The position numbers and the translations under genes were made by a program. Below, one piece after another: positions 46,402 through 56,488 of a stretch of 64,000 bases of DNA (within the stretch, counting starts at the first letter, position 1; each line of letters starts with the position of its first letter). Under the pieces are notes generated by a model. The model saw only the letters and a list, made by a program, of their open reading frames with translations, did not search any database and had not been told where the DNA came from. Location of the stretch: the NCBI RefSeq assembly GCF_030232885.1, contig NZ_JASPGD010000005.1:1-64000 (forward strand), read 5' to 3'. Origin of the DNA: Corynebacterium sp. MSK297. GTDB taxonomy: Bacteria; Actinomycetota; Actinomycetes; Mycobacteriales; Mycobacteriaceae.

Positions 46402-47486
46402 TGACTGACCAGAGCACCAGTTCAAACACCACAGCGGATGATAGCTCCGACAACGCCGACGCGAACCCCGCGCCACTGAACCGGCTGCTGGCCTATCTGG
46501 ACAATCATGACCCCACAGTCGAGCAGGCCCGGGAAGTTTTCCAACCGCTGACCGTCGGTGAGTACGATAACGTGCACATTGCCGCGCTCTTGGCGACGAT
46601 CCGCACCCGCGGTGAGACCTTCGCCGATATCGCTGGCGCCGCCCAGGCATTCATCGATGCCGCGCGCCCGTTCCCGGTCACCGGTGCTGGTTTGTTAGAC
46701 ACCGCTGGTACCGGCGGCGACGGCACCAACACCATCAACATTTCCACCGCGGCATCACTGGTCGCCGCCGCTGGGGGAGCGAAAATAGTCAAAGGCGGCA
46801 ACCGCTCCGTATCGTCGCGTTCCGGTTCCGCGGATGTCCTCGAGGCACTGAATATCCCACTGGACCTCGACGTGAACCGCGCGGTGAATCAATTTGAGAA
46901 TTCTGGCTTTACCTTTCTCTTCGCACCGGCATATCATCCGGCGGTTGCGCACGTCATGCCTGTGCGCAAGGCACTGAAAGTTCCCACCTTGTTTAATACC
47001 TTGGGTCCGTTGCTGTCACCGGCACGCCCAGAATTTCAATTGATGGGTGTTGCCCGGCCGGAAATCGGCGAAACGATTGCGCGGGTATTCCGCGAGCTCG
47101 GCCGCAAGCGGGCGCTCGTCGTGCACGGTTCCGGAACAGATGAGCTCGCGGTGCATGGCCCGACCACGATCTGGGAACTCAAAGACGGCCATATTGCACA
47201 GTACGAGCTCACCCCGGAAGATTTCGGCGTCACCCGCCACGAATTAGCTGCCTTGGAAGGCGGAGATGGTGCCGCGAATGCCGCTGCGATCCGCGCGATT
47301 TTCGACGGCGTCGCCCCGCAAGCACACCATGACGCCGTCGCGGTGAATGCCGGCGCGATGCTGTATGTCATCGGCAAGGCAGATTCCATTGCCGAAGGAA
47401 CCGCGCTGGCAACTCAAATCATCAAAAGCGGTACCGCGAAACGTTGGTTAGCTACCCACGAGGAGGCCGATTACGGTGAACGCTAA
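46401..47486 (+). CDS. trpD: Anthranilate phosphoribosyltransferase
   Basis: The 361-residue enzyme joins anthranilate to PRPP. The PRPP-binding GTGGDGTNTINIST and KGGNRSVSSRSGSADVLE are both present, with the helical N-terminal domain before them. The ATG at 46401 is chosen because it overlaps the trpG stop; the frame's extension to 46302 lies in trpG. An N-terminal stretch of about 30 Ser/Thr/Asp/Ala residues (MTDQSTSSNTTADDSS) precedes the core. Confidence 0.95.
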   Translation: MTDQSTSSNTTADDSSDNADANPAPLNRLLAYLDNHDPTVEQAREVFQPLTVGEYDNVHIAALLATIRTRGETFADIAGAAQAFIDAARPFPVTGAGLLDTAGTGGDGTNTINISTAASLVAAAGGAKIVKGGNRSVSSRSGSADVLEALNIPLDLDVNRAVNQFENSGFTFLFAPAYHPAVAHVMPVRKALKVPTLFNTLGPLLSPARPEFQLMGVARPEIGETIARVFRELGRKRALVVHGSGTDELAVHGPTTIWELKDGHIAQYELTPEDFGVTRHELAALEGGDGAANAAAIRAIFDGVAPQAHHDAVAVNAGAMLYVIGKADSIAEGTALATQIIKSGTAKRWLATHEEADYGER

Positions 47487-48975
47487 ATTGCCCACGGTGC
47501 TAGAAAATATCGTTGCCCAGCGTCGTACGCACCTGCCAGCCATCACCGAGCGCATCGCACACATGGACCGTGCACAGCTGCCACGCTCGCAACGCAGTTT
47601 GTACGATTCACTTCGGGCGCGCCCGCAGGCGTTCATCATGGAGTGCAAGTCCTCATCGCCGTCGCTGGGTGTGATCCGGGCGGATTATCAACCCGGCGAG
47701 TTAGCGCGGGTGTATTCGCGTTATGCTGCCGGAATTTCCGTGTTATGCGAGCCGGAGCATTTCGGTGGCGATTATGACCATCTGGCTACGGTGTCGATGT
47801 CGACGCATCTTCCGGTGTTGTGCAAGGATTTCATCGTTGATCCCGTCCAGCTTTATGCCGCCCGCTATTACGGCGCCGATGCGATCTTATTGATGCTCTC
47901 GGTACTGGGCGACGACGAGTACGCATGCCTTTCTACTCTTGCCGACGACTTAGGGCTGGACGTGCTCACGGAAGTCATCAATGAGGACGAGGTTGCCCGC
48001 GCGCTGCGATTGGGTGCTCGGATCATAGGCATCAACAACCGGAATTTGCATGATCTTTCCATTGATTTGTCGCGCAGTGCCCGGCTGGCGCAATTGTTGC
48101 CGCCAGGGACGCTGGCCATATCTGAGTCTGGAATCCGTGACAATAGGGCAGTGCGGGCCTTGGGTACGCACGCGTCGGGTTTTTTGGTCGGTTCGCAGTT
48201 GTCCTCGCAACCGGATACCGATTGGGCAGCACGCGCCTTGGCGTATGGCCACAACAAAGTATGCGGCTTGACGACGCCAAGCACCGCACAAGCCGCTCGA
48301 GCCGCTGGTGCCGTCTATGGCGGATTGATCTTCGAAGAGGCATCACCACGCGATGTTTCACGTGAAACATCGCAAAAAATCATCGCCGATGAACCCGGCC
48401 TACGCTACGTCGCTGTCTCACGACGGACGAATGGTTGGGCAGAATTATTACAGCCGGGAATCCACGCCCTGCAGCTCCACAGTCCGTACCAGGGTTCCAT
48501 TGCTGAAGAAGAAGCGTTACTCGCGAACGTGCGAGCAGAACTCCGCGACGCGGGAGCAGACCCAGCGGATACCGGCCTAGAAATCTGGCGTGCGATCTCT
48601 ATGACCACCCCAGAAGTCGAGCCAGAAAAGCTCGACGAACTCCTTGCCCCCGGGGCAGCGGACAAACTCGTCCTCGATGCTGGGCAAGGAGGAACCGGCA
48701 CCTCCTTCGATTGGCAGTCGATACCTGATGCGATCAAGCCACACGCCCTACTGGCCGGTGGCATCACAGCAGGAAATATCCAAAAGGCACTAGAACTCGG
48801 CTGCTTCGGTATAGACCTGAACTCCGGTGTAGAAGTTGCACCCGCGTCCGCCACTGAGACGAATACAGCGGGAGCAGCTGCTGCACCCCGCAAAGATGCT
48901 GCCCTTATCCGTAGTATCTTTCACACGATCCGCGATTACACGGAACCGCGCGAGTACACCCTATCCAAGGGATAA
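47476..48975 (+). CDS. trpCF: Fused indole-3-glycerol phosphate synthase/PRA isomerase
   Basis: The 499-residue fusion carries out two successive steps. Residues 1-255 are the synthase (VLENIVAQRRTHLPAI, MECKSSSPSLG, CKDFIVDPVQLYAARYYGAD, AISESGI). The isomerase follows from about residue 258 (KVCGLTTPSTAQAARAAGAV, VLDAGQGGTGTSFDW, LAGGITAGNIQKALE). Fusion is common in corynebacteria and enterobacteria. The GTG start lies 10 bases inside trpD. A perfect parS sits at 48354-48369 within the isomerase part, encoding the peptide DVSRETSQ. Confidence 0.94.
   Translation: MNAKLPTVLENIVAQRRTHLPAITERIAHMDRAQLPRSQRSLYDSLRARPQAFIMECKSSSPSLGVIRADYQPGELARVYSRYAAGISVLCEPEHFGGDYDHLATVSMSTHLPVLCKDFIVDPVQLYAARYYGADAILLMLSVLGDDEYACLSTLADDLGLDVLTEVINEDEVARALRLGARIIGINNRNLHDLSIDLSRSARLAQLLPPGTLAISESGIRDNRAVRALGTHASGFLVGSQLSSQPDTDWAARALAYGHNKVCGLTTPSTAQAARAAGAVYGGLIFEEASPRDVSRETSQKIIADEPGLRYVAVSRRTNGWAELLQPGIHALQLHSPYQGSIAEEEALLANVRAELRDAGADPADTGLEIWRAISMTTPEVEPEKLDELLAPGAADKLVLDAGQGGTGTSFDWQSIPDAIKPHALLAGGITAGNIQKALELGCFGIDLNSGVEVAPASATETNTAGAAAAPRKDAALIRSIFHTIRDYTEPREYTLSKG
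48354..48369. promoter_or_regulatory. parS chromosome-partition site 2, inside trpCF
   Basis: Perfect TGTTTCACGTGAAACA with CGA/TCG flanks giving a 22-base palindrome (48351-48372). It is fixed within a coding sequence, constraining the residues to VSRET. Confidence 0.95.
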
Positions 48976-49098
48976 ACTGGGTTGTGGCTTCACGCCACAA
49001 TCCCACCCACCACAATAATCGGCTAACGCAAATCAGCGAGCTCAACAGACTCACCAGAATTAGCAGACTCACCAGAATTAGCAGACTAGGACACACCA
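48976..49098. repeat. trpCF-trpB gap: hairpin and 18-bp tandem repeat
   Basis: A hairpin with arms TTGTGGC and GCCACAA (48982-49000 region) follows the trpCF stop; no T-run follows. Two exact 18-bp copies of AGACTCACCAGAATTAGC lie at 49047-49064 and 49065-49082. AGGACA before the trpB ATG may be its ribosome-binding site. The hairpin may tune the amount of the distal trpBA message. Confidence 0.6.
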
Positions 49099-50367
49099 AT
49101 GAGCGATGACCGTGCAACCATTCTGCCGGCGTATTTCGGCGAATTCGGCGGGCAATTCGTCCCGGAATCTCTGATTCCCGCGCTGGATCAATTAGAGCGC
49201 GCCTTCGTCGACGCGATGTCAGACCAGTCCTTCAAGGATGAATTAGCCCGCCTGCTCAAGGACTACTTGGGGCGGCCAACCCCGTTAACCGAAGCCACCC
49301 GCCTCGGCGGTAAGGCGCGCATTTTCTTAAAGCGCGAGGATCTCGTCCACGGCGGCGCGCACAAAACCAACCAGGTCCTAGGCCAGGCACTGTTGGCCAA
49401 GCGGATGCGCAAAAAGCGTGTGATTGCCGAAACTGGAGCGGGCCAACACGGAACCGCGACAGCCCTGGCGTGCGCGCTACTGGATCTCGAGTGCGTGGTG
49501 TATATGGGCGCTGAGGATGTGCGTCGGCAAGCACCCAACGTGTTCCGCATGGAACTCATGGGGGCCAAGGTGGTCTCCGTGGAAACCGGTTCCGGCACGC
49601 TGAAGGATGCCGTGAACGAGGCTTTGCGCGATTGGACAGCCACCTTTGAGGACTCGCACTATTTGCTCGGCACCGCGGCCGGCCCACATCCGTTCCCCAC
49701 GATCGTGCGGGAGTTCCACCGTGTGATTTCCACCGAAGCGAAAGCACAAATGATTGAACGCACCGGCGGGCTTCCCGACGTCGTCGTGGCCTGCGTCGGG
49801 GGTGGTTCGAATGCCATCGGTATGTTCGCAGACTTCATCGACGAACCAGACGTCGAACTCATCGGGGCAGAACCGGGCGGCAAAGGCGTGGACTCCGGCC
49901 GCCACGGCGCAACCATCACGCAGGGGACCGTCGGGATTTTGCACGGGACGCGCTCATATCTGATGCGCAATGCCGAGGGCCAGGTCGATGAGTCCTATTC
50001 CATTTCTGCCGGGTTGGACTATCCCGGCGTTGGCCCACAACACGCGCACCTGCATGCCAGCGGTCGTGCGACCTACGTTGGTATTACCGACGCCGAAGCA
50101 CTGGAAGCATTCCAGTTGCTCGCACAAAAAGAAGGCATCATTCCAGCGCTGGAGTCTTCGCACGCGCTGGCCTATGCCTTGAAGCGTAAAGACGAAGACA
50201 TCTCCATCGTCGTCTCGCTATCCGGCCGTGGCGATAAAGACATCGACCACGTGCGCCACGTCTTGGGGGATCTAGAAGATGAGTCCGGCGCGTGGGCGCG
50301 CTATGCGGATGACAACGCCGCACAGAAACAAGCCGCCGAAGAAAATGACGAGAAGGGCCAAGCATAA
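49099..50367 (+). CDS. trpB: Tryptophan synthase beta subunit
   Basis: The 422-residue enzyme condenses indole and serine with pyridoxal phosphate. The cofactor lysine is K89 in [11 protein letters not shown]; the phosphate loop is [25 protein letters not shown] at the start and LSGRGDKDI near the end are also standard. A polar tail of about 30 residues ([20 protein letters not shown]) extends past the usual end. trpA begins two bases later. Confidence 0.96.
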   Translation: MSDDRATILPAYFGEFGGQFVPESLIPALDQLERAFVDAMSDQSFKDELARLLKDYLGRPTPLTEATRLGGKARIFLKREDLVHGGAHKTNQVLGQALLAKRMRKKRVIAETGAGQHGTATALACALLDLECVVYMGAEDVRRQAPNVFRMELMGAKVVSVETGSGTLKDAVNEALRDWTATFEDSHYLLGTAAGPHPFPTIVREFHRVISTEAKAQMIERTGGLPDVVVACVGGGSNAIGMFADFIDEPDVELIGAEPGGKGVDSGRHGATITQGTVGILHGTRSYLMRNAEGQVDESYSISAGLDYPGVGPQHAHLHASGRATYVGITDAEALEAFQLLAQKEGIIPALESSHALAYALKRKDEDISIVVSLSGRGDKDIDHVRHVLGDLEDESGAWARYADDNAAQKQAAEENDEKGQA

Positions 50368-50369
50368 TC

Positions 50370-51200
50370 ATGGGACGTTACGAGACACTGTTTGCTGATC
50401 TTCGCGAAAAGCGGGAGGGCGCGTTTGTGCCGTTTTTTATGCTCGGCGATCCCAGCTATGAGGCTTCCCTAGAACTTATCCGGGCGGCGGTGAATGCTGG
50501 GGCAGATGCATTGGAGGTCGGCATTCCTTTTAGTGACCCGGTGGCCGACGGTCCGGAAATCGAGAAGTCTCACCAACGCGCGCTACGCGCGGGTGCCAGC
50601 CTGGATAAGTCGTTCCAACAGCTGCGCCAGATTCGCGAGGAATTCCCGGATACTCCCATCGGATTACTGGTTTATTGCAATTTGGCGGTAAGCAAGGGAA
50701 CCGCTGAGTTCTACCAGGCCTGCGCTGAGGCGGGAGCAGATTCTATTTTGATCCCGGATGTTCCTACCCGCGAAGGCGCACCATTCGTGGCTGCCGCGGA
50801 GCAGGCTGGGATCTCGCAAATATTTATTGCTCCGGCACGTGCCAGCGAAGAAACGTTGCGCGCAGTCAGTGACAATTCCTCGGGTTATATTTATGCGCTG
50901 TCTCGGCATGGTGTCACTGGCGCCGATAAAGAAGCCGAGACCGGGGGATTGGATACTGTTGTCGATGCGATTAAGCGTTTCGACGGTGCACCGGTGCTCT
51001 TAGGTTTCGGCATTTCGGAGCCTGAACACGTGCGGGCAGCATTGGCGGCTGGCGCAGACGGTGCGATCACTGGTTCTGCGATTACCCGTATTATTGCTGG
51101 CCGGGTGAAGTCCACGGAACAGGGTAACGAGTTCACTCTCGCAGAGCTTGCCGACGAGGTATCCGACTACGTCGCACACATGAAAGCTGCAACGCGCTAA
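50370..51200 (+). CDS. trpA: Tryptophan synthase alpha subunit
   Basis: The 276-residue TIM barrel splits indole-3-glycerol phosphate into indole and glyceraldehyde 3-phosphate. Catalytic Glu49 and Asp60 are in ALEVGIPFSDPVADGP, with GFGISEPEHVRAALAAGADG as the phosphate-binding end. It is the last gene of the operon; a strong hairpin follows 24 bases after the stop. Confidence 0.96.
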   Translation: MGRYETLFADLREKREGAFVPFFMLGDPSYEASLELIRAAVNAGADALEVGIPFSDPVADGPEIEKSHQRALRAGASLDKSFQQLRQIREEFPDTPIGLLVYCNLAVSKGTAEFYQACAEAGADSILIPDVPTREGAPFVAAAEQAGISQIFIAPARASEETLRAVSDNSSGYIYALSRHGVTGADKEAETGGLDTVVDAIKRFDGAPVLLGFGISEPEHVRAALAAGADGAITGSAITRIIAGRVKSTEQGNEFTLAELADEVSDYVAHMKAATR

Positions 51201-51224
51201 CTGGAGCGCGGTAGCTGCAACGCA

Positions 51225-51258
51225 TTAAGCGCCAGGACTAAATCAGCCTGGCGCTTAA
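51225..51258. terminator. Terminator between trpA and the convergent symporter
   Basis: Perfect 12-bp stem TTAAGCGCCAGG with CCTGGCGCTTAA and a 10-base loop. A/T bases flank both sides, so it may serve transcripts from both directions. Confidence 0.85.
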
Positions 51259-51338
51259 ATCATTGTCACTGTCGGTTGTCAGTGTTCGTTTCTAACAGTG
51301 TGTTTCTGTCAGTCTATTGCTGTCAGCGGTTGCCTGAG

Positions 51339-52619
51339 TCAGATTTTGCCTTTCTCAGTTTCTCCGACGCCAGGCGAATCCTGGCCCAGTGCTTCACCCG
51401 TGGCAGGAACATCGTAGTCGTCCGGCAGCCCAACACCTTCTGCTGACGTGCCGTTCTTGGTCCACTTGTTGATCAGCAAGGCAATCGCACCGTCGCCGGT
51501 AATATTCGCTGCGGTACCGAACGAGTCGACAACGATATACGCCGCAATCATCAGAGCAAGCATGTCTTCGTCGAAGCCCAGCATGCTTCCCAGCAAGCCA
51601 AGTGCCGCGTACACCGCACCACCCGGAACCCCGGGAGCGGCCACCATCATGATTCCCAGCAACAGCATGAAGCCAAGTGCCAGCCCGAAGCTGACATCCA
51701 TGCCAGACAAATAGACAATGCCGAAGGTGTACAAAATCAGCTTGGTCATCGAGCCCGAGAGGTGCATGGTGGCTCCGAGTGGCACCACGAATCCCGCGAT
51801 ATTTGGTGCTACACCGTTTTTCAGTACGGACTTGTAGGTCACCGGAATGGTGGCGGCAGAAGAAGAAGTACCCAGCGCGGTGAAGTAGGCAGGAAGCATA
51901 TTCTTCAGCGCGGTCAGTGGGTTCTTCGCCGACAGCGCACCGGCGAGTAGGTACTGCAGGATGACGACCACCCAGGTCATGACGACGGAAAGCACAAGCA
52001 CGCGGGCAAAGGAATTGATGACATCGCCCAGGTTGTCGTTCATCATCAGGTTGAGGAAAATACCGTAGATGAACAGTGGCAATAGGGGAATGACGAAGGA
52101 GGTAATCACCTTCATAATGAGTTTCTCGAATTCGCGCACACCCTTGTACAGCGCGGGTGAGGACACCGCCGTCATTGCCAGCCCCACGGCGAAGGCGAGC
52201 AGCAGAGCGGTCATGATTTCGAATGGGGGAGCCATCTCGACTTCGAAGTACGGCGTCAACGCACCTTCTTCGACGTCACTGACATCAAGATCCAGCGATT
52301 GCGCACCCAACAAAGTCGGGTAACCGAATACTGCCACAGTGTAGGCCAACAACCCGGCGCCAATAGTGGAAAGATAAGCAATACCGGTGGTGATACCCAA
52401 CCACTTTCCGGCACCCTTACCCAATCCGGCGATTGCCGGAGTAATCAGTGCGAAAATCAGCACCGGCACAAAGAAGCCGAGGAATTGGCTAAACAAGCCG
52501 TTAAAAGTGACGAACACTCGGGCGAGCCATTCCGGGAAGAATAATCCGGTAATAACACCGAGGACGATCGCCACCACGACGCGAAACAGCAGCGAGGAGC
52601 CGATTTTACGAACGTTCAT
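51339..52619 (-). CDS. Dicarboxylate/amino acid:cation symporter
   Basis: The 426-residue transporter belongs to the DAACS (GltP/DctA/SstT) family. The serine-rich hairpin ALGTSSSAATIPVTY, the helix PLGATMHLSGSM and the ion-binding NITGDGA are present in order, near residues 265, 297 and 385. About eight helices and two re-entrant loops are expected. The C-terminal 35 residues are polar. Whether it takes glutamate, serine/threonine or C4-dicarboxylates cannot be told from the motifs. Confidence 0.88.
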   Translation of the reverse strand: MNVRKIGSSLLFRVVVAIVLGVITGLFFPEWLARVFVTFNGLFSQFLGFFVPVLIFALITPAIAGLGKGAGKWLGITTGIAYLSTIGAGLLAYTVAVFGYPTLLGAQSLDLDVSDVEEGALTPYFEVEMAPPFEIMTALLLAFAVGLAMTAVSSPALYKGVREFEKLIMKVITSFVIPLLPLFIYGIFLNLMMNDNLGDVINSFARVLVLSVVMTWVVVILQYLLAGALSAKNPLTALKNMLPAYFTALGTSSSAATIPVTYKSVLKNGVAPNIAGFVVPLGATMHLSGSMTKLILYTFGIVYLSGMDVSFGLALGFMLLLGIMMVAAPGVPGGAVYAALGLLGSMLGFDEDMLALMIAAYIVVDSFGTAANITGDGAIALLINKWTKNGTSAEGVGLPDDYDVPATGEALGQDSPGVGETEKGKI

Positions 52620-52713
52620 AGGAAACTCTTAACTATGGATGGTGATGTTCAGGACTCATTAAGCATAGCGAAGTATTTTTCGTCATTCTCGCAGGCAGGG
52701 CTAGACTGGGGGC

Positions 52714-53187
52714 ATGATCGTCGTTCCCATTGTGCTGTTCGCCCTGGCCGCCGTCGTCGTCGTTGTGGGAGGGCTGGCCACGATGAAAAAATTACCTGGC
52801 AACAGCATTTTCGGCTTACGGGTACATGAAGCACGTAAGTCGCCGGAAGCATGGATGACCTCGCACGCCGTAGCGGGCCCGGTCTGGTTGGTTGCTGGGG
52901 CAAGCCTGACGTTCGGCGCTTTAGTATCGCTACAAGCGAGTGGACTGATGTGGGTTATTCCTGCCGTGACGACGGTCGTCGGCATCATTGCCATTTCCTA
53001 CGGCGCCAACCTGGGTGCCCGGACCGCTGTCCTGTACGACCAGCACGTCAGCGCAAAAAAGAATGCGGATGCTACCGGTGGATGTTGTTCTTCCGGTGGC
53101 GGGGCGGAAACCCGTGACGTTGCCGAGGCTCCAAGCGTAGACGTGAATGCGCTCCGCCAAGCCGCTCGACAGGCCGATAACCAATAA
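52714..53187 (+). CDS. SdpI-like small membrane protein
   Basis: The 157-residue protein has three to four hydrophobic segments and the segment NSIFGLRVHEARKSPEAWMTSH, which resembles the SdpI/YhfL family (GYRTxxxxxSxxxW). SdpI proteins give immunity to a toxin in Bacillus; here such a role is unproved. The C-terminal soluble tail has CCSSGGG and a charged end. It stands alone between divergent and unrelated genes. Confidence 0.65.
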   Translation: MIVVPIVLFALAAVVVVVGGLATMKKLPGNSIFGLRVHEARKSPEAWMTSHAVAGPVWLVAGASLTFGALVSLQASGLMWVIPAVTTVVGIIAISYGANLGARTAVLYDQHVSAKKNADATGGCCSSGGGAETRDVAEAPSVDVNALRQAARQADNQ

Positions 53188-53306
53188 CCACACACAATCA
53201 CGGTGACAAAATCACGAATGCAATGGGCCTAGAGCATTAACGACACTGTGACGATAAAACAATACACCCAATACACCGCTGACACGCACTGCAAGGAGCG
53301 ATCACG

Positions 53307-53678
53307 ATGGCACAGACTTGTTCCCGCCGCCTATTCCTTCTAGGAACCGCCACCACTGTTGCGGGTGCGTTCCTAGCCGCATGCGGTGAAGAACCCCCGC
53401 TGGAAGTTGCCAAGGCAGAGGTACCGGTGGGGTCAGCAATTATTGCCGACGGTTACATCATCGCACAGCCGGAAGAGGGCAAGTATGTCGCGTACTCCCA
53501 ACAATGCCCGCACCAGAGGAATCTGATCACCAAAGTGGAAGGCGATGAAGTACGCTGCACGGCACATAACTCGGTATTCAAGATCGCTGACGGCTCCGTG
53601 GTCTCAGGCCCGGCCCGTGACCCTTTAGAACCAGTGTCCATCGATGACGCAGGCAACGCGCTCAACGTCCACAGTTAA
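53307..53678 (+). CDS. Rieske [2Fe-2S] lipoprotein, Tat-exported
   Basis: The 123-residue protein is a small Rieske domain. The cluster ligands are in CPHQ (about residue 69) and CTAHNSVF (about residue 92). The N-terminus has a twin arginine (SRRLFLLGTAT) followed by a lipobox LAAC near residue 26, so it is likely exported folded and lipid-anchored outside. AAGGAG precedes the ATG by eight bases. No oxygenase or cytochrome partner lies next to it. Confidence 0.85.
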   Translation: MAQTCSRRLFLLGTATTVAGAFLAACGEEPPLEVAKAEVPVGSAIIADGYIIAQPEEGKYVAYSQQCPHQRNLITKVEGDEVRCTAHNSVFKIADGSVVSGPARDPLEPVSIDDAGNALNVHS

Positions 53679-53715
53679 ATACGCGAACATAGGGAAATAC
53701 ACGAAGATAGGGAAG

Positions 53716-53731
53716 TGTTTCACGTGAAACA
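53716..53731. promoter_or_regulatory. parS chromosome-partition site 3
   Basis: Perfect TGTTTCACGTGAAACA, 38 bases after the Rieske stop and overlapping the possible start of the next small gene. Confidence 0.95.
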
Positions 53732-54059
53732 TCTATATACGCGACTGACGATGACCATCCCCGGTGCGGGAACAGCGATTCACCTCGCGGAATTGGAAGA
53801 AAGCGGATCCGGGTGCCTGGTACACCGCATGATCGCTCTAACACCAGATGAAGTCATCGCTGGGGCAGCGTGCGTCGACAAGCCAGGAACCAGCGCAGAA
53901 AAGATGCACCGCGCCGGACAGATCGATGTTCCCAAAACCACCGTCCCGCATCCGGATACCTACGGCGACTATCCGGACATCACCACCCAGCATCTTTCTC
54001 ACGACGCCTTTGCGGCCTGGTGGGTAGAAGTACAACAACGTTTTCCAGAACTGGGCTAA
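53724..54059 (+). CDS. Conserved-looking hypothetical protein
   Basis: I do not recognise the family. The 99-111 residue soluble protein has a central stretch DEVIAGAACVDKPGTSAEKM and ends with WWVEVQQRFPELG. Possible starts are GTG 53715, GTG 53724 (GGGAAG eight bases upstream) and ATG 53751 (MTIPGAG). The first two overlap the parS site, which would put ParB binding on top of the gene start. No signal peptide or membrane segment is seen. Confidence 0.55.
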   Translation: MKHLYTRLTMTIPGAGTAIHLAELEESGSGCLVHRMIALTPDEVIAGAACVDKPGTSAEKMHRAGQIDVPKTTVPHPDTYGDYPDITTQHLSHDAFAAWWVEVQQRFPELG

Positions 54060-54183
54060 CAACTTCACCAACGGGAAGACTAGAACACTACGTTGATAAA
54101 GCCGACTAGGCTGCCGTTCCACCGATGATCGACAGTGCCGGTGAGTGCTCGGAAATTCACCATAAAACCGGTGAGTGGGGCAT

Positions 54184-55644
54184 TTAGGCCACACCCCACT
54201 TTTCCCGCAGCTTCGCAATCGCTTCTTCTTTACCCAACGGACCGTGCTCCAAACGCAAGTCCTTCAGGTACGCCCACGCCTTACCGACTTCTGGCCCTGG
54301 TTCCAGCCCTAAGATTTCCATGATTTCGTTGCCGTCCAAATCCGGGCGCACGCGAGCCAGATCTTCTTTTTCTTGGATCTCGTCAATCCGCTCCAGCAAA
54401 TTGTCATAGGCGCGGCCCAACCGACGAGCCTTCTTCTGGTTCCGCGTGGTGCAATCAGCCCGCACCAACTTATGCAAGCGGGGCAGCAGTGCACCAGCAT
54501 CAGTCACGTAACGACGCACCGCGGAATCAGTCCATTCACCCTCGCTGAAGCCGTGGAAACGCATGTGCAAAAACACCAGATTCGCAATGTCTTCAATCAC
54601 GGCTTTCGGATACTTCAGCTTCCGCAGCCGCTTACGCGTCATCTTCGCGCCAACAACTTCGTGGTGATGGAAGCTGACACCGCCACCCGGCTTTTTCGCG
54701 CGCGTGGCTGGCTTGCCGATGTCATGCAGCAACGCCGCCCAACGCAACACCAAATCCGGCGAGTGCTCGTCATCCTCGAGATCAATTGCCTGCTGCAACA
54801 CGGTCAACGAGTGCTTGTACACGTCTTTGTGCTGCAGGTGCTCGTCTGGTTCCATCGCCAGCGCGGGGACCTCCGGCAGAATATGCTCGGCCAATCCTGT
54901 GTCCACCAGCACCTCAATGCCAGCCACCGGGTTGGTACCCGCCATCAGCTTGTCTAGTTCCACCTGCACGCGCTCAGCAGTAATCCGGTTAATCTCGCCG
55001 GCCATGTCCTGCATCGCCGCGCGCACTCGGTCGGCAATGCGCAGTTCCAACTGGGACACAAACCGCGCAGCACGCAACATGCGCAACGGATCATCGCGGA
55101 AAGAAATCTCCGGCGAATCCGGTGTGTCCAGCACCCCGGCAACCATGTCGGCGAAACCACCCACCGGGTCATGGAAGCGCCCAGTGATCACGTTCGGGTC
55201 GTCGTCGGCAAGAGTTAATTCCACGGCCATGGCGTTGACCTTGAAATCGCGGCGGATCAGATCACCATCGAGGGTGTCGCCAAACTCCACGACGGGATTA
55301 CGGGAATCGCCATCATAGGCATCGGAGCGAAACGTCGTCAGCTCAATCTGTTCGCCCTTTTTCACGGCAGAAACCGTGCCAAACGCGATGCCGGTGTCCC
55401 AGACCGTCTCAGCCCACTCATCCAAAATGGGCTTTACAACCTCCGGGCGAGCATCGGTAGTGAAATCGAGATCATGACCCAGACGTGACAGCATGGCATC
55501 TCGGACAGAACCGCCGACCAAAAACAGCTGATGACCGGCGGCATCAAAACGTTGCACCAATCCTGCTAAGAGCGGGGAAAGCTCGCGGACGGCTTCGGTG
55601 GCACGTGCTAACAAAGCAATCTGCTGGGTGTCTGAAGAATTCAC
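54184..55644 (-). CDS. pcnA: CCA-adding tRNA nucleotidyltransferase
   Basis: The enzyme of about 486 residues adds or repairs the CCA end of tRNA. The catalytic head has [25 protein letters not shown] (metal ligands DLD), then [13 protein letters not shown] and [12 protein letters not shown]. An HD domain follows ([33 protein letters not shown]). The frame is open to 55698, but GTG 55644 (VNSSDTQQ) keeps clear of the divergent Nudix start at 55673. Position next to Nudix, DUF6049 and murJ is conserved in corynebacteria. Confidence 0.92.
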   Translation of the reverse strand: MNSSDTQQIALLARATEAVRELSPLLAGLVQRFDAAGHQLFLVGGSVRDAMLSRLGHDLDFTTDARPEVVKPILDEWAETVWDTGIAFGTVSAVKKGEQIELTTFRSDAYDGDSRNPVVEFGDTLDGDLIRRDFKVNAMAVELTLADDDPNVITGRFHDPVGGFADMVAGVLDTPDSPEISFRDDPLRMLRAARFVSQLELRIADRVRAAMQDMAGEINRITAERVQVELDKLMAGTNPVAGIEVLVDTGLAEHILPEVPALAMEPDEHLQHKDVYKHSLTVLQQAIDLEDDEHSPDLVLRWAALLHDIGKPATRAKKPGGGVSFHHHEVVGAKMTRKRLRKLKYPKAVIEDIANLVFLHMRFHGFSEGEWTDSAVRRYVTDAGALLPRLHKLVRADCTTRNQKKARRLGRAYDNLLERIDEIQEKEDLARVRPDLDGNEIMEILGLEPGPEVGKAWAYLKDLRLEHGPLGKEEAIAKLREKWGVA

Positions 55645-55672
55645 CCCCGTTAGTCTACTACGATCGTCAGTA

Positions 55673-56488
55673 ATGACTAACGAGCAAAAAAGCCACAAAA
55701 GTCGACGCCGACGCCGGCGTCGCCCGGCCGCGCAGAAGGGAGGTCACAATCCCGCCGGCGACAATACTGATGCTGCAAAAAACACGACCGATAGTTTTGG
55801 GAAAAAACGTGCGAAACCTGCGCAAAAACACCACGCACGCAAACAGGGCAAGCAACACTCGCCAAAGAAACACTCGGCAAAGCAACAAACATCCAAGCAG
55901 TCGTCGAAAAGGCACCCCAACAACCCCAAACACGCCAACAAGAACGCACATCCGCGCAAGGGCCACAGTTCCCAACGTTCTGTCATGGAAACCCGCACAG
56001 AAACATCCGCGGGTGGTTTGGTGCTTTCCGGTCTCGCTGAGGCGGTTGCGGAAAACGGCACGGTTGATCTCTCCAGCATTTATGTGGCCTTGATTGGCCG
56101 TCTGGACCGGCGGGGCCGCCTGTTGTGGTCCATGCCGAAGGGCCACGTCGAACCGGACGAGGAGCATACGCTCACCGCCGAGCGCGAAGTGTGGGAGGAG
56201 ACGGGAATTCACGGCGAAGTATTCGAGAACTTGGGTGTGATTGATTACTGGTTCGTCTCCGATGGCGTGCGCATCCACAAAACGGTGCACCACCACCTGT
56301 TGCGCTTCGTCGACGGATGGCTGAACGACGAAGACCCAGAGGTCACGGAGGTTGCTTGGATTCCGGCTTCCGAGCTGATGGAGCGCCTCGCATATGCCGA
56401 CGAGCGGAAATTAGCCCGCAGAGCACACGATTTGCTTCCGGAGTTGGCGCGAGCAGAAAAAGAGGCGGGAAGGATCACCCCGCGATGA
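55673..56488 (+). CDS. Nudix hydrolase with basic N-terminal extension
   Basis: The 271-residue protein has a complete Nudix box, [20 protein letters not shown] then TGI, fitting GX5EX7REUXEEXGU. The first 110 residues are low-complexity and strongly basic ([11 protein letters not shown], then many Lys/His/Gln). That tail could bind nucleic acid or the acidic membrane face. ATG 55673 follows the divergent pcnA start by 28 bases. Its stop overlaps the next start (ATGA). The nucleotide substrate is unknown. Confidence 0.88.
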   Translation: MTNEQKSHKSRRRRRRRPAAQKGGHNPAGDNTDAAKNTTDSFGKKRAKPAQKHHARKQGKQHSPKKHSAKQQTSKQSSKRHPNNPKHANKNAHPRKGHSSQRSVMETRTETSAGGLVLSGLAEAVAENGTVDLSSIYVALIGRLDRRGRLLWSMPKGHVEPDEEHTLTAEREVWEETGIHGEVFENLGVIDYWFVSDGVRIHKTVHHHLLRFVDGWLNDEDPEVTEVAWIPASELMERLAYADERKLARRAHDLLPELARAEKEAGRITPR

